A stretch of DNA of 64,000 nucleotides from Sycobia sp. Sy_11. Taxonomy: Eukaryota > Arthropoda > Insecta > Hymenoptera > Epichrysomallidae. Below are positions 34,099 to 46,380 of the stretch, one piece after another (the stretch's first letter is position 1; each line of letters starts with the position of its first letter). Location of the stretch: positions 801,001 through 865,000 of the forward strand of contig JACCIC010000206.1 of assembly GCA_018907035.1 (NCBI GenBank). The letters are read 5' to 3'. Position numbers and translations under genes: made by a program. Under the pieces are notes generated by a model. The model saw only the letters and a list, made by a program, of their open reading frames with translations. It did no database searches and was not told where the DNA came from.

Positions 34099-34737
34099 GC
34101 AAAGAAGAGGTCAGATTTTGTTAATATATTAAAACAATATTAATACTTCCTTTTCTTTTACAAACATTTATGATATACTGTATGTTATAATATTCGAAAA
34201 ACATATAACGTACATCTATTGCGTTATTGAAATAAAATAATTTAAACGATAAATAAAAACGATATCCACTTTTGGCAGGCTAATTTTTTATTTTATGTCT
34301 TACATTTTTATTTTTTCAATTGGCTGATAACGTAGGTGATTGATGTAACAACGTAATTATTATAAAGTAAATTTATTTAAATAATCTTCCACTAAATGAA
34401 ACTAACTAATTTAAAAGTAGATATGCGTGTTTCATTACTTACAGACCATTGCATACTTTTGAAGTATTGAACAGTTACCGATATATTTTATTTTAAGAAA
34501 ACCAAATTTAAGGTATTTTCACCCGAAAGAAAATTGATAATCCTCGGGGAATGTGTAAATATTTCCAAGAATGAATATAATTCAAATTTTATGTCATACT
34601 TGAGAGATTGGACATTTTCGGAACAGAGCATGTAGAGTTGTTACTTACTTAGTCTATTCGTTATTGCCAAAATCCACAGAGGTATTAGCATCCAGTAAAT
34701 GCGACGTAGAATAGAAGTGAGTGAAAGAGAAACATAT

Positions 34738-34742
<5 letters not shown>
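34099..34742. other. AT-rich non-coding stretch
   Basis: AT-rich and repeat-poor. I see nothing in it. Confidence 0.55.

Positions 34743-34782
<40 letters not shown>
34743..34782. repeat. (GA)n microsatellite
   Basis: 40 bp pure. Confidence 0.97.
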
Positions 34783-34783
<1 letters not shown>

Positions 34784-34970
34784 GGAACTGGGAAAAGCAG
34801 AGGAAAGCAAGAGTAAAGTGAATGCAAGCTGAAAGTCTGGATCGAGGGTCAAGCCAGAGCGTCCAGGTCCGGCCGTGCTCGACATCGCTGGAAGGGTCTG
34901 CCTCTGAGGGGATCCATTCCAGGTTTCTGCCCACTCTGTCTCTCCCTCCTTCCCTTCGTCCTCCTCGCCG

Positions 34971-35001
<31 letters not shown>

Positions 35002-35280
35002 CTTGCTTTCTCTCTCCCTTTCTCCCCGTTGACTCTGCGCTCCAGTGAATTGATTCCCGCGAGTAAACATATTGTGTGCCACGGCCCAAGTTTCGATGCG
35101 AATGAAATCATAATACCGCCTCGCAAATTGAATCCGATGCGCGGCTGTGTACTCTCCTGAGGGTGCGAGAGGGCCGAAGCGAGAGAGCGAGAGAGCGGGA
35201 GAGGTTCAGAAACAGGGAAACTTCGGAGTTCTATAGGGCGTGGACGTGGGCATTGTTTTTGTTATCACCGATGACGTTGT
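34783..35280. other. Moderate-GC stretch with CT tract
   Basis: Imperfect CT tract at 34970-35021. The 161-codon minus-strand frame spanning it (34641-35126) is largely translated CT and GA repeats. Confidence 0.45.
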
Positions 35281-36314
35281 TTAATAAATATGCAGTTCTT
35301 TTTTCGTATGACATCGGAGCGGAGGGTGGGTAAGAAGCGATGATCCCTGCATACTGGTGCAATAACAAGCGAAGCTTTCGCGAAAAGCCCTATTTCGCAC
35401 TTGATTTGCCATAATGGACGAGCCAGGTGCATTTGTAATATTGCGTGTTTGTATTGTTAAGCGGGGCGTCAATTTCAGACTTTTTAATAAAGCGGTGGTT
35501 TTTTGTCAAGTTCAGGCATTGTTTACTTTTTCTTTACTGTTGAATATAAACAGTTTGGTAACAGGCAGCGTTAATATAAAACAATAGCATCGGCGGTAGC
35601 GATGACGACTCTGTTACAAAAATGTAAATATATTTGGAGCGTAAGAAAGACAATGATCGAAGGTATTTGTATTAGTTCAGCTGGATAATGTTTTCAATTA
35701 AAGTAAGAGTATACGTCGAAAAGCGGTATTATATCTTTTTTTTTATATTCGGCTTTTCTGGAAAAGCGATCTTCCCTCTACCGAAGAAAGAATTTTCATT
35801 TCTTTTAACAAATAAAAAAAAAAATAAATCTTGAGTAAAGAACTTTTTTACTCGCTTTATTATTCTAGTATACCTGTCGATTTTCCAATACAGAGGAAGA
35901 TTACAAAATCAAAGCCAACATAAACACATTAAATCAAGAAAATAGAGAAATATATAGGGACAGGAAGGAAAAGGAGACGAGAAGAAAACAATGTAGCAAA
36001 ATACATCACCTACACATAACTTGCCAGCTCACCTGCTGCAAATCTATAAAAAACTTCGCTATACCGGGTGCTTACGTCAACAAATCGACCGGATATACGG
36101 ATAAAACGCTTGCGCGCCTACTTCGCGTTCTACTTCTCTCATTATATCTATATGCGTGTATGCGCGATCACGAATCTCTGCGACAACCTTTACCGAGAGA
36201 GCAACGGACAGTCATAAATTTTTAGCCCGATGATATCTGGCAATCGGAAATTGTATGTACTGCAAATACTTATATTGTCAAATGTTCTCTGAGTTCTCAC
36301 TCACTCGCATACTT
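35281..36314. other. AT-rich to moderate-GC non-coding stretch
   Basis: No arrays beyond an A-run at 35814-35823. No gene is recognised. Confidence 0.5.
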
Positions 36315-36315
36315 A

Positions 36316-36356
<41 letters not shown>

Positions 36357-36430
36357 TTCTCTCTCTCTCTTTCCTCTCTCTCTCTCTCTTTCTCTCTCTC
36401 TCTTTCTCTCTCTCTCTCTTTCTCTCTCCC
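36315..36430 (+). repeat. Long imperfect (CT)n polypyrimidine tract
   Basis: About 116 bp of pyrimidine only, CT units broken by TTC or TTTC roughly every 10-18 bp. It ends in CCCAG, so it has the form of an exceptionally long 3' splice-site pyrimidine tract. Confidence 0.95.
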
Positions 36431-36432
36431 AG

Positions 36433-36488
36433 TTTCTTTAATATATTACACCATCAAAACGATGAGCAGCTGCGCCCAAATGCTAGAG
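36433..36488 (+). CDS. Possible 56-nt exon, very doubtful
   Basis: Bounded by CAG after the polypyrimidine tract and by GAG followed by GTAAAA at 36489. Within it ATG AGC AGC TGC GCC CAA ATG CTA GAG gives MSSCAQMLE up to the donor. The splice signals are plausible, but the donor matches consensus only partly and nothing else supports coding. Confidence 0.1.
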
Positions 36489-39400
36489 GTAAAAATTCAG
36501 TTTCGTTCATTTGCAATCCTATTTGTTAAATCACGCACGTGGTCAAAAGCAACGAAAACTGGAGTCGAATTCTGCTCATTCAACAAATAAAATAAGACAA
36601 CGTCATGTGTAACGATGGACTCTCGAGTGGAAATTGAAACTCAGGGTTCTTTTGCGGCAAACGAAACTCAAGCGCAAAAGAGGAGATGAATGGGGTGGAA
36701 GGGATTGTACGTAGTTCGAAGAAAAATCAATTAACGAGGAAATGGCGCCGTGACCGTTTGATGCTCTCGTCTTTATTTGCCTATACTTTTAATTTATTCG
36801 CGCGCTTAACTCAGTCTCTCATCATGGCGCAATTATTTTTATCTCGATTAGAACTCGTCCAAGTGATGGGAAGATTATATTGTATTAATGTTCATGGTTC
36901 TTCTTCATCTGAATTTGTAATGTCCGCTTGCTCCATCAGGTTTTTACAAATTGAATTTAATGAACAGGAAATTATATTACAGTTGCTAAAATAAATTATA
37001 CTATGCTTTTAGAAAAATAATAAGAAAAACGAAATTATGAATTATAAACTTATTTATTACATATTATCTAGTGAGTATTATAGAAATTTTTCTATCCAAG
37101 TGTAATATATATCTTTATGATTTCAAACGCATTTTTCTCCGGATATCGAGAAATATATCCTGGTGTTTAAATTGATTAGACTGAAACATCTTTTCAGTTT
37201 CTAGGTTCAGTTCAATTCCACTTCAGTTCTTACGAAGTAGAGTTACAGTACTTGTGTATAGGATTTTCGCTACTATAATTTTATGAATATTATTTGAACA
37301 ACGGTTCGGTTTTTGGAACGGATAATCGGAGGATCGGTTCTGGGCAATTAATTGTAACAGTTATTCTCGGACATACTTTTGTCTGCTTCAATGTCACTAA
37401 ATATAAAGCGAAATCACGTATGGCTTTATGTGTCCGATCGAACAATACAGACTTGAATAATGTCACCATTCACGTGGAGAGTAAACTACGTGCTGTATCC
37501 GAATAGGAAGGATGTATTTGGGTGCAGAGGCAAAAGCGTGGATCGAGTGACAGGCCTACTCGTGGCTTTTCGTGGGTACAATTGTCGATGCCACAAAAGG
37601 AGGTGTCGGGGCCTGGTCAGTGTGGATTTCAGCACGAGTGACGCACATTATCGCTCTCGTTTAATGTCAGAACAAGAAATTTAATTTGATTAAAATATAA
37701 TCGCAGGAAAACATCTAACGAGTACGTAATTGATACTTGCTGGATGGTTGGTTGCGAGGGGATAGGAAACTAAGTATTCGGAAGGATATGCATATAACCG
37801 AATGGTCGAGGAAGCATATAAACTCAATAGAAGATGTACATGAAACAATATCTATTTGAATAAAATAGATAGAACGGGGATAGAGATCGTGGCTAATGGA
37901 ACTTTGTTGTCAACCCTAAAGAATTGAGCTTAGTTTCATACGAATGTATGTATGTGCATTAATCTCCCTGTAGTGTGATTTAGATTAACATCCCAAATAA
38001 GAAACTGTAGGTATGTGAGGACCTTCTTTTCACACCTATTAGAAAGAATTTTACTTTAGTTATAACTTTATAGAACCAATAGATGCTGCTTGAAAAGAGC
38101 TATCCTGATATCTCTCTGGACGGAAATTGCATTAGATTTTGGTAATTGCCATTTTAAATATAATGATATGGCGCTATATTTTATTACTTTAATGCTCCAT
38201 TTCCCCGTAAAGATCGGATAATACGTCATCTCTTACACCTTTTCACAAGCTTGCACAATAGTGTTATTGAAGCTTCATTGGGAAAGATGAACCATTATTC
38301 AATATTGATTTTATTGTCATGCTTCTAAGCTTTTCTAACTTTAGTAGGACACTGAGAAAAGCTGGAATGACTATTTATTGTGGATGACTTCCGTATAGAT
38401 GGCCGTAGTAAATTAATCATGTCATTCCTTTTTGTGCATATCATCTGTAGTAAAACAAACACTTCTTTTTGTCTCATTTTACTTTTAAATACAGAGAGCT
38501 TGTCGTTACTCATTAATTCAGCTAATATTGAAATGACCGTCAAATGGAAGTCCAATATTTTTCAGCATTGCTAGCACATTTTGGTTTTGCCATAAAAGTT
38601 CCATTTGTAAAGCTGTATTTTGAAAATTTTGGCCACTATTCATGTCTTATTTCTAGTGTATAACGGAAAGGGCGGTTTACGTTTTACTTTACGGTTCCTG
38701 ACAGTGATCGCCTTGTGTTAAACTGTCGTGAGCACTTGCCGGATAGCACTAAGCTTTTTTTTTTTGAAGTCCAGAAATGGTTCGAAATTTTCAAACCGAG
38801 TAGTAGATAAATCATCAGTGGAATACACACGCTTACACTGCTAATAGTGTAAAGTAGTCTACGTCAAACAGATTCAAATTTTCTGCATTCTGTAAAAACG
38901 TTTTATTAGCTTTAACATGTAGTTTATGTATTAACATCTTTGTGTATTCAAATCCATTACTCCAGATGTCTTGCAAATTTTTTCGGTAGAATGAAAAACT
39001 GTATATCTCACTATTCTCAACTATTTGCTGGTGTTGAATACATTACATCTGAATATTTATCTTGCGGATGTCGGTACAAGTACCCATACCGTCTAATACT
39101 ATCCATACTGGCCTAATACCTTCATCCGAGACTTCTGTATTAAAATATCGATATTTAATCGACGTACTCACGGAATTTTAGAGAGAACGGTATTACTAGT
39201 TTGCCGTACGAAGCATGTAATGGATCGTTGGTAATAATAATAATTTCAAATAAGCCTGTAATTAAATTCATTCATTTTTCAATGATTTAATTGCGATGAC
39301 TCCATTAAATACTCTAACGTAGCGTTGGAAGTCAGTTTACTAGGTAAAAACCATACCTAACTATATTTTGAAAGTATTATAAGAAGTCAAAAGGATAGAG

Positions 39401-39500
39401 GAAGACAAAAGTAAGAGAAAAGGTGATTAAGAAAGAACGGAAACGCGTAAATAAAGAAAAAAACGCAGGAGCGTAGAGAGAGAGGGCAAAGCCAACTCTT
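36489..39500. other. Long AT-rich non-coding stretch
   Basis: About 3 kb nearly free of microsatellites, unusual here. Short frames (36686-36994; 37294-37506; 37460-37684; 38325-38555) have no ATG-plus-motif support. A 7-bp hairpin TTACACT/AGTGTAA lies at 38833-38852. Confidence 0.5.
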
Positions 39501-40200
39501 TGAAGTGATCGCAAAGAGGGGAAGAAGAGAGAATGCAGGCAGTCGGTCCCACCCGAGAAAATATTTGCCAAAGGATCGTCTTCTGACCGACTCCATTTTG
39601 GTTCGGCCGACTGTGCGCACGAGGGGGCTGCACTGGCTTGCACGCAGCCGCGATCGTGATTTCTCTCGGATGAAATGAATTCCCTTCTCGTGCTCTGTGT
39701 ATCGCTCGTATAGTTATGCCGCTGGACGAGTGTACCGTAAATACACTTGTATTACAGTGGGGCGCGTTTTGCCTACCTTCCTCCTCTCAGACCGGCTCAC
39801 CCTTCCCATCACCTTGCGTGCGCGCAGTGCAAACTTTCTCTCTCTCTCTCTCTCTCTCTGGCATATGCTTATGTTTAATTATTGCCAGTGAGCTCAGCAA
39901 TGGCCGTTTATAACGTCGATATAACAAACTGTCCAGCCAATATTAATTGCCTCTTTCGGCGTCGATTCCCTCGTGCCCGAGCGCATCGGCAGCGCTTCTG
40001 AAATTTCAAATTTATCGCATATATTTATGAGCTCGGTAGGGCGTTGTGTATATATAGTGAGAGAGAGAGAGAGAGAGCGAGGGGGGGGGGAGAAAGAGTC
40101 TCTGCAGAGAGCGACCGGCCTTCTTGCAAGTAGCAGTGATTGCGGTTCGATTATGATGTCTTATATTGAACGAGTGTGCACGAACGAATAGAGTTTTCAT
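39501..40200. other. Moderate-GC stretch with short CT and GA arrays
   Basis: CT run at 39837-39859, GA run at 40058-40078 and G-run at 40081-40090. No gene is recognised. Confidence 0.45.
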
Positions 40201-40248
40201 TGTAAATCCCAAGCTCTGTAATTATAAAGTCTATATATGTACTGATAT

Positions 40249-40440
40249 ATGAACGCTAAAAGAAGAGTTTATGATGGACATTGGAAAAAAGCCCACAATG
40301 TGAAAGACTGTACAATATTTATTAAATCGATGCAAAATTATTTATCGTCTATATTTCTTAAAGAATACTTATTTAAAATGTTTTTAATAATTTCTCTCTT
40401 TCTATTGTTCATACCATTAATGAATAATTATATTGAATAA
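40249..40440 (+). CDS. Small unrecognised ORF (63 aa), doubtful
   Basis: An ATG-initiated frame: a basic N-terminal part (MNAKRRVYDGHWKKAH), one cysteine near residue 21, then one hydrophobic segment (residues about 44-57, MFLIISLFLLFIPL) that could span a membrane. The stop falls in AT-rich DNA. There is no family match, and the length is compatible with chance. Confidence 0.1.
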   Translation: MNAKRRVYDGHWKKAHNVKDCTIFIKSMQNYLSSIFLKEYLFKMFLIISLFLLFIPLMNNYIE

Positions 40441-41400
40441 TTTTTCTTTAATAATACATGGAAATATAATTAAAATTAAAAGAAATAGGAGTGAAAAAAT
40501 AAATACTAATCGACTTATTTATATACATATAATTACGAGAATATCTTTTTTTTTGCAAAAAACTCAATTTATTATTCATATTCATCAATTGCGTCTAGTT
40601 GATTTATTTTCCCGATTCAATTGAATTATTTAAGATACAATTTACTATGACTAGAAAAATATCTCTATGTTATGAAAACCTATTTTCAATGCGTGTTTTA
40701 AAGGATTCAATTTATGATTTAAGACGATGTTGAAGTAATACGATCATAATATGTAGATTTTTCTCAATTAAACAATTGGGAATCATAATGGACAACAAAA
40801 TACTAGTAAAGGTGGTAGCTACTACCTATAGAAACAAACTGATACCTTTACAATTTATGTAAACCAAAAATACGTGGCGAAAATTTTGAAAATAGGACGT
40901 GAGTTGGTAAGCAATGTTAGACGTAAAAAAATGTACAAGGGCACATGGGCCGTGTCATAAAATAAAGCATATTTTTCTCGATTCATTCATTTTAAAACAA
41001 TGAGAATTGGAAACTCATGTGATGTGAAGCGATTATCGCCAAAACAAAAGAATTGATTAAACTTTTATTTGTATTAAACGTTGTTAATTTGTACTTAATT
41101 TGTATTAAGTACAATGCAATGTAGTAACGTCATTTTAATACGATCCATCGCCAGTTCTTTTGAAATCTCTGTAAAGAACAAATTAGTAATGCAAGTAAAG
41201 AAATCGAAAAAATAGTACAAATCAATACAAACAAAAAGCTATAACAAAATTGATTTGCTTACTGATAATTATTCTTTTATTAATGTACGAAAGATATAAA
41301 ACAAGAAAAGATATGCACTTTTTAACAAGGTTGTCATTCCATCGTCAAAGAACTGCACTTCCAAAGAAACGCATACTCACAAACATCCACGAGAGCAAAT
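40441..41400. other. AT-rich non-coding stretch
   Basis: Contains the 11-bp perfect hairpin at 41089-41114 and a near-palindrome AGGTGGTAGCTACTACCT around 40809-40826. No gene is recognised. Confidence 0.5.
41089..41114. other. Perfect 11-bp stem-loop
   Basis: TTGTACTTAAT and ATTAAGTACAA pair perfectly around a TTGT loop. No terminator-like T-run or microRNA-length arm accompanies it. Confidence 0.6.
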
Positions 41401-42290
41401 GCTCTTTATGTATAATGGAATCCGGAGCTCGGCGCATCCGCCGCTGCTCCGTGCATACCATCATTACTAGCGAAGCAGTAGCCACGAAGACTTTTTACAA
41501 TTGATTTATTAACTACGATATTCTCGGCTCTCAGATAACTGCGTATGCACAGTTTCACACTTATGCTGCAGAGCTTGCAAATTTCTATCGCCGTTGACTC
41601 AGGAAGGAGGATTGAAAGAGAGAGAGAGATAGAAAAGAGAGACAACTAGAAGTGAGTGAGAGCGTGCGAGAAAGAGGTAAGTTGGGAAATTAGTTACGCC
41701 TAGTTCTTGATACTACGGCGTACCCACCAATCGTTATGAAATTACCAGACATAATAATGGACGCCGCAACTTTCCCCAAGCTATTGCAGCTCCTGTGGTT
41801 GAAGGATGCTGTTCTCTTGGGCAATGGCGGGAGTCGGCAAGGAGCCGCTCGGTAAGGGGTCGCAAGATGGAGCCCGAACGGGGGTGGAAGTTGCGCGCGC
41901 TGTCGGAGAGTTCGGGCGAAGTCAACGGGCGACGTTAATTAGTCCCTTAAGAATGTCTTGGAAGCAGGGTGGCCAGAGATGAGAGGGATGGGGGGGGGGC
42001 GCGGTATATAATTTAAGCGGGTGCCAGTATATATACCCTAGAATTGTGTTAGTTCGTAAGCACACGCCTGGGTGTGCCTGTGTCTAAGTAGAGAGAGGTG
42101 TAATAGATATTACGACTGAGTTCTCCAGTTTCCTAATGCAAGCCGACGCCTATTCGCGCTATTTGACGCTCGCGCGTGCTATGCTCCTTGAACTTAATCA
42201 CCGGGGGAAATGGGAATGAAGTAGGGTGTATAAGATTCGAGGGGTTATCATTCGAACGTTATTCCGGCCATCGATAATGGATTTTCCGTT
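41401..42290. other. Moderate to GC-rich non-coding stretch
   Basis: Short GA run near 41619-41630 and a G-run at 41988-41998. Two TATA-like words at 42005 and 42028 precede a TTAGTTCG word at 42049, but the spacing (23 bases) is short for a TATA-initiator pair. Confidence 0.45.
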
Positions 42291-42680
42291 ATTTGTTCGC
42301 ACCACTGAATGATTCATTGATTGAGCAAATTAATAATTATGGGAGTTTTTAGGATATTTGAAGGAGTATTTATGTACAGATCCAATCTAATACTAGTTCC
42401 TCAAGTATTCAATAAAGAAGTTTGAAAATTAAAACATTTAGAAGGAAAATAATTTTAATAATTATTTACGAGAATCCTTTCTTTTCATATTTTATTTCTC
42501 TCATATTCTGATGAAAGAGTTACGCAGACAGTTTGAAATGTAGCCGTACGAAATTGGCCTCGTCAACCCATTCAGGTCAGCTAAAACCGTTGATGCTTCC
42601 TCCGGAACACAGCATACGTTTCGATACTGTGCAATCTGCACACTCCCAGTGGGTTATAAACTTCGGAGCTGTGGCGTAGC
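42291..42680. other. AT-rich to moderate-GC stretch
   Basis: Nothing recognisable. Confidence 0.5.
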
Positions 42681-43240
42681 CTAAAATTTTGACACCGTCG
42701 CGTCGTCCGGACAGACGCAGCCGCGGTCATTGCCTAATGCGTCGACCCCCTCCCCCACATCCCCGAGCGCCCTGGACCATTCCCTCGATGCTCGGCGAGA
42801 CGCTCGAGGGGGCGAGGCCGGGATCGCCGCGCGGCGCGTCGTTAAAGTTTCATGGCCCTGGCGAGGAGCCCGACGTCGCCTGTTCGCCGCTACACTGGAA
42901 TGCCCGGGGAGGGCGAAGGGGGGATGGACGGCGAGCTTAAGCTCACCGGGAATCTCTTATTGAGAAAGTTTTTTTCTCCTCCCCGTCTCGACCACGCCGG
43001 TTCTCGCCCTCGTACCCTGGAGGGTATAGAGCTGCGTTTTCCTAATTCTTTCCTCGCCGCCACTTCGGTTTTACTCGCTTTTGCCGGGGTTACCTCGCCC
43101 GACCGCAAGGATTCTTTTATCTACTTTTGGTGCGTGCTCGTATATGAAAGCTCTCGAGGAAAGGAGTTAATGTTCGGCTGGTGGCAGTTTCCGAGCAATT
43201 TTCCACTGGAGCCTAGATAGTTTTTGATGGGACTGCGTGA
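42681..43240. other. CpG-rich stretch
   Basis: GC-rich. Three overlapping frames (42689-43220) are open at once and share no recognisable domain, so none is called. Confidence 0.45.
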
Positions 43241-43740
43241 TTCAGGCGAGGTCAAACTGTTATAAAATCCCGACAAACTGATATGTATAAAGTGGAAATG
43301 AAAAATCGCAGCGTTTCTCGATAATGGGACAATGTTCGAAACCTATGATAAATCTTTTATTGAGAGGTAGCCGGCTTTTAGTTGTCATAGAAAAAAACTT
43401 TGTTCTATAAACTACCATTAACGTAAATTTTGATCGACATGCCAGAATCATTTATCGCTTTAGTTTCGAAATATGGAACGGCAAATAGCAGCTGCTGTTC
43501 ACGCAAAAATTTTTGCTTCTTCGACACGGTCACAATATTCCAAAGAAATAAAGAATAAATGCCGTGATTTGTAAAAGAAATAGAGAAATAAGAGAAGAGG
43601 AATAATCGGAAAACGTAGCTGTCAGGGACAGAGAAATTAATAATTTCAAGTAAAAATGACGTCGAAAAATCGGAGATTTCGTTGACACAAAATGCCGGCG
43701 TGACATAAAAAGCGGATACACACACCCGCTGGCGCAGATC
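43241..43740. other. Moderate-AT stretch with an open minus-strand frame
   Basis: A 106-codon minus-strand frame (43405-43725) has hydrophobic, receptor-like composition but no ATG until near its end and no motif I can name. Confidence 0.35.
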
Positions 43741-44222
43741 TCCGCCGGTATATAATGGAAATAAATTGCGAATCCATTAACGGCGTCTATAAGCGAAAAC
43801 GAGCCTCAACAACGCTCGGTATTTATTGAGTTCGTGACAGAAGCCATACCGTCGCGCGGCGACCCTTCAGTTTATACACATCTCCGTGCCGGTTCTATAC
43901 TTTTCTTGTCACGAACCTCATAGAGAAGCGGATAATCCTTTCGCGAGGGTCGGCCGCGCGGGCGCGCGCGCGCAAAAATGACGGCCACATAATGACCGCA
44001 ATAAGTAATCCACGCACGTCTCCGGTTTGCCCTCTACCCCCCCCCCTCCCCACCGCGGCCGTCTCCTCTTTCTTCGCTTTTGCGTGTAACTTACACGCGC
44101 GCCCCATCCTCGACGTTGACTTCTTCCCGCTCTCTGTGCGTGCGTCTGTGTGCTCTTCAGCCCTCCCTGCCAGACGGGACGACCGCGCGACGAGGCCTAG
44201 ACGGCGAGGCTCTTGACTTTGG

Positions 44223-44264
<42 letters not shown>

Positions 44265-44640
44265 ATACGAGAGGCTCGTCTCGGACGCCCTGATTTGAGG
44301 AGAGCGTTAAAGCCGCTCTTGTGCGGAGGCGAGAGGGATGAAAATACAACGGGGTTGGAGGGGGCGAGATGCGTATAGAAGTCTAAGGGGGAGTTTAGGG
44401 GGGAGCGAGGGACAGAGCCGTGGCAGAGCGAAAAATGATAAGGTGGAGAATAAGAAGACCGAATAGGCCGTTTTCTTACAAAGACGAGACGAAAACGAGT
44501 TTGGCTATTTCCGAAAGCTTGATATATATTTCCATTTTATTATGCGCGAGTATTTCACGAATGGCATTCTTTTGGAACGCGAAAAAATTCGGTTTCTTTT
44601 TGTTTTAATTGTACCTTCATTAAAAAGTAGTAATCTTTCA
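43741..44640. other. CpG-rich stretch
   Basis: CG run at 43963-43972, C-run at 44036-44046 and a TG array. No gene is recognised. Confidence 0.45.
44224..44263. repeat. (TG)n microsatellite
   Basis: 40 bp pure. Confidence 0.97.
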
Positions 44641-45547
44641 ACCATGTTTTAAATATCGAAAAAGAAGGGGGAGGAAAGGTCTTGAATAATCAACAGGAAT
44701 GAAGGGAGAGTTCAACGCTGTCGATTAGTTTTCGTACATTCATTCGGAGGAAAGTAATTATCGAGCTTTATTCTTGATAAAAAGTGACGGGAAAATTTTA
44801 GTCAAGTTCATACCGATGCTTTTGCAATCGTCCCGTCGGAAATGAGAATTTATCCATTGTTTCAAAACTGAATTCAAAAACTTGTTGAATTGTTTTAAGA
44901 AATTGGTTTGGATTCAAAAGACTTCCTAGGATATTTTGTTCTTCAATCTTCAATAACTTATTCGTTTTCTACGTTAATACGTATTATATTTTTAAATACG
45001 TATTATAATACATATTATCATACGTATTATATTATTTTCTACGTTAATACGTTAATACGTATAAAAAGAGGATTCCAGTATTAAGTACGATCTCATTCAA
45101 TAGTAGGTAATTAGATTTAATATTATTTATTTAGACTATGTAAAATACAGTACTCGAATATTTAATTGTTCAAAGAAATACCAAATTTTAGTAGCAGGAA
45201 ATAGTATTTCCTCACGTAAATAGAGAAATTTAACCGTTTGTTTATTTGCACTCACCGAAAGTATCCTCCATCCATCCATTTTAAAAATAGAAGGTAAGAA
45301 AAAGTGAAGTTCCCAATGAAATTGTAATAGCTTTCTGTCTTACACAATGCTTCAAAATGCTCGTCAAAATGTCGATTAAACAAAAAAAGCCATCTTTATG
45401 TCGAAGAAAAGACGCGCGCGTGCACAATCAACATACAAATTACCCATTTCCGAGTTATATCGAGTTCCCATATACCGAGCTTATCCCTGATTTAACTTGA
45501 CGAGTAAGGAAATCGGAATACCATTCCGTCCGGACTTATCTCGTCTA
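44641..45547. other. AT-rich stretch with TACGTA cluster
   Basis: Contains a short region of repeated TACGTA palindromes (see 44965-45062). Otherwise unremarkable. Confidence 0.5.
44965..45062. repeat. Clustered AATACGTATT palindromes with a direct repeat
   Basis: TTTTCTACGTTAATACGT occurs at 44965-44982 and again at 45035-45052. TACGTA is present four times within about 85 bp, mostly inside AATACGTATT. Confidence 0.8.
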
Positions 45548-45573
45548 TCTCTCTCTCTCTCTCTCTCTCTCTC
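45548..45573. repeat. (CT)n microsatellite
   Basis: 26 bp pure. Confidence 0.95.
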
Positions 45574-45877
45574 GCTTTCCCAGCCATTCCCCATCCCCCC
45601 TTCCCAAGAGTCTACGAGAAACATCGAGTCGAGATAGCATCTTCTCTATATAATCGAGATGATCCCGCGGACGCCGACGACGAAGACAACGACGACTCCG
45701 ACCCCCTTTGTCGCTCCCTCCGTTCTCGACGGCGACGCGGGGGAGGGTTGCGAGAGGCGAGGTGGGCGGCCGCTGTTCATCGGCAACGCCGTCACGAGCG
45801 CCACCACAGATGGCTTCGTAAACGCAGCGACAAGTGCGGCGATTATGCTCGAACGAGGCGTGAATAAAGGAAGACAA

Positions 45878-45944
45878 GGGGGGAGAGGGGGGGGGGGTTA
45901 ACGGGGAGCCCGGCTATCGATCAGTCGCGCGCGAGGGGGGGGGG
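45878..45944 (+). other. G-quadruplex-prone G-run cluster
   Basis: Runs of 6, 11, 4 and about 10 G within 67 bp, on the plus strand. Confidence 0.6.
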
Positions 45945-45950
45945 CTCGCT

Positions 45951-45982
45951 CGCGGATCCTGGACAAAAGGCGAGCTTCCGCG
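45951..45982. other. Inverted repeat around GGACAAAAGGCGAGC
   Basis: CGCGGA and TCCGCG flank a 15-base word that matches 14 of 15 positions at 58956-58970, where it is also enclosed by an inverted repeat. Confidence 0.5.
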
Positions 45983-46380
45983 GGCGGTGGCATTCGCTAA
46001 AGCGGGCCAAGCCGATATACGGTAAGCTCCGCTCGGAATTGAAGATACTCCGTGCGGAGTTGAATCGGAAGCGGGGCGATTTCAATTGCATACAGACGCA
46101 CCGGGGCGAGTACGGCGCGGGAATTACGCCGGCTCAGCCGTGGCGCGCCTATTGGCGAACGCGCGCTGAGCGAGCGCGATGCGGCTGAAATTAAAAGGGG
46201 GTCGCGCCAGAGCTGCGTCTATAGAGGTATATAGGCGAGCGGGGAGATGTCATTGTTCCCGGAAATGCGTTAACTAGCCGAGGTCGATACGATGCTCGTG
46301 GCGCGTGGTCCGGCAGAAAACTGCTCTTTGACGGAGGAGATGGCGTTCGACGGAAAATCAGTTTGATCACCGTTATTGTT

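Larger units (their letters stand above)
45574..46380. other. CpG-rich island
   Basis: GC-rich with a GAC/GACGA triplet region (45666-45690), a G-run cluster, and ACTCCG-TG-CGGAGT and CAGCCG/CGGCTG inverted pairs near 46050 and 46137-46177. No coding region is recognised. Confidence 0.45.

Noticed and set aside
42005..42054. Double TATA plus TTAGTTCG as a promoter
   Set aside because: Spacings of about 46 and 23 bases do not fit a TATA-initiator pair.
43405..43725. Hydrophobic 106-codon minus-strand frame reminiscent of chemoreceptor fragments
   Set aside because: No ATG until near its end, no diagnostic motif, and its length is within chance expectation.
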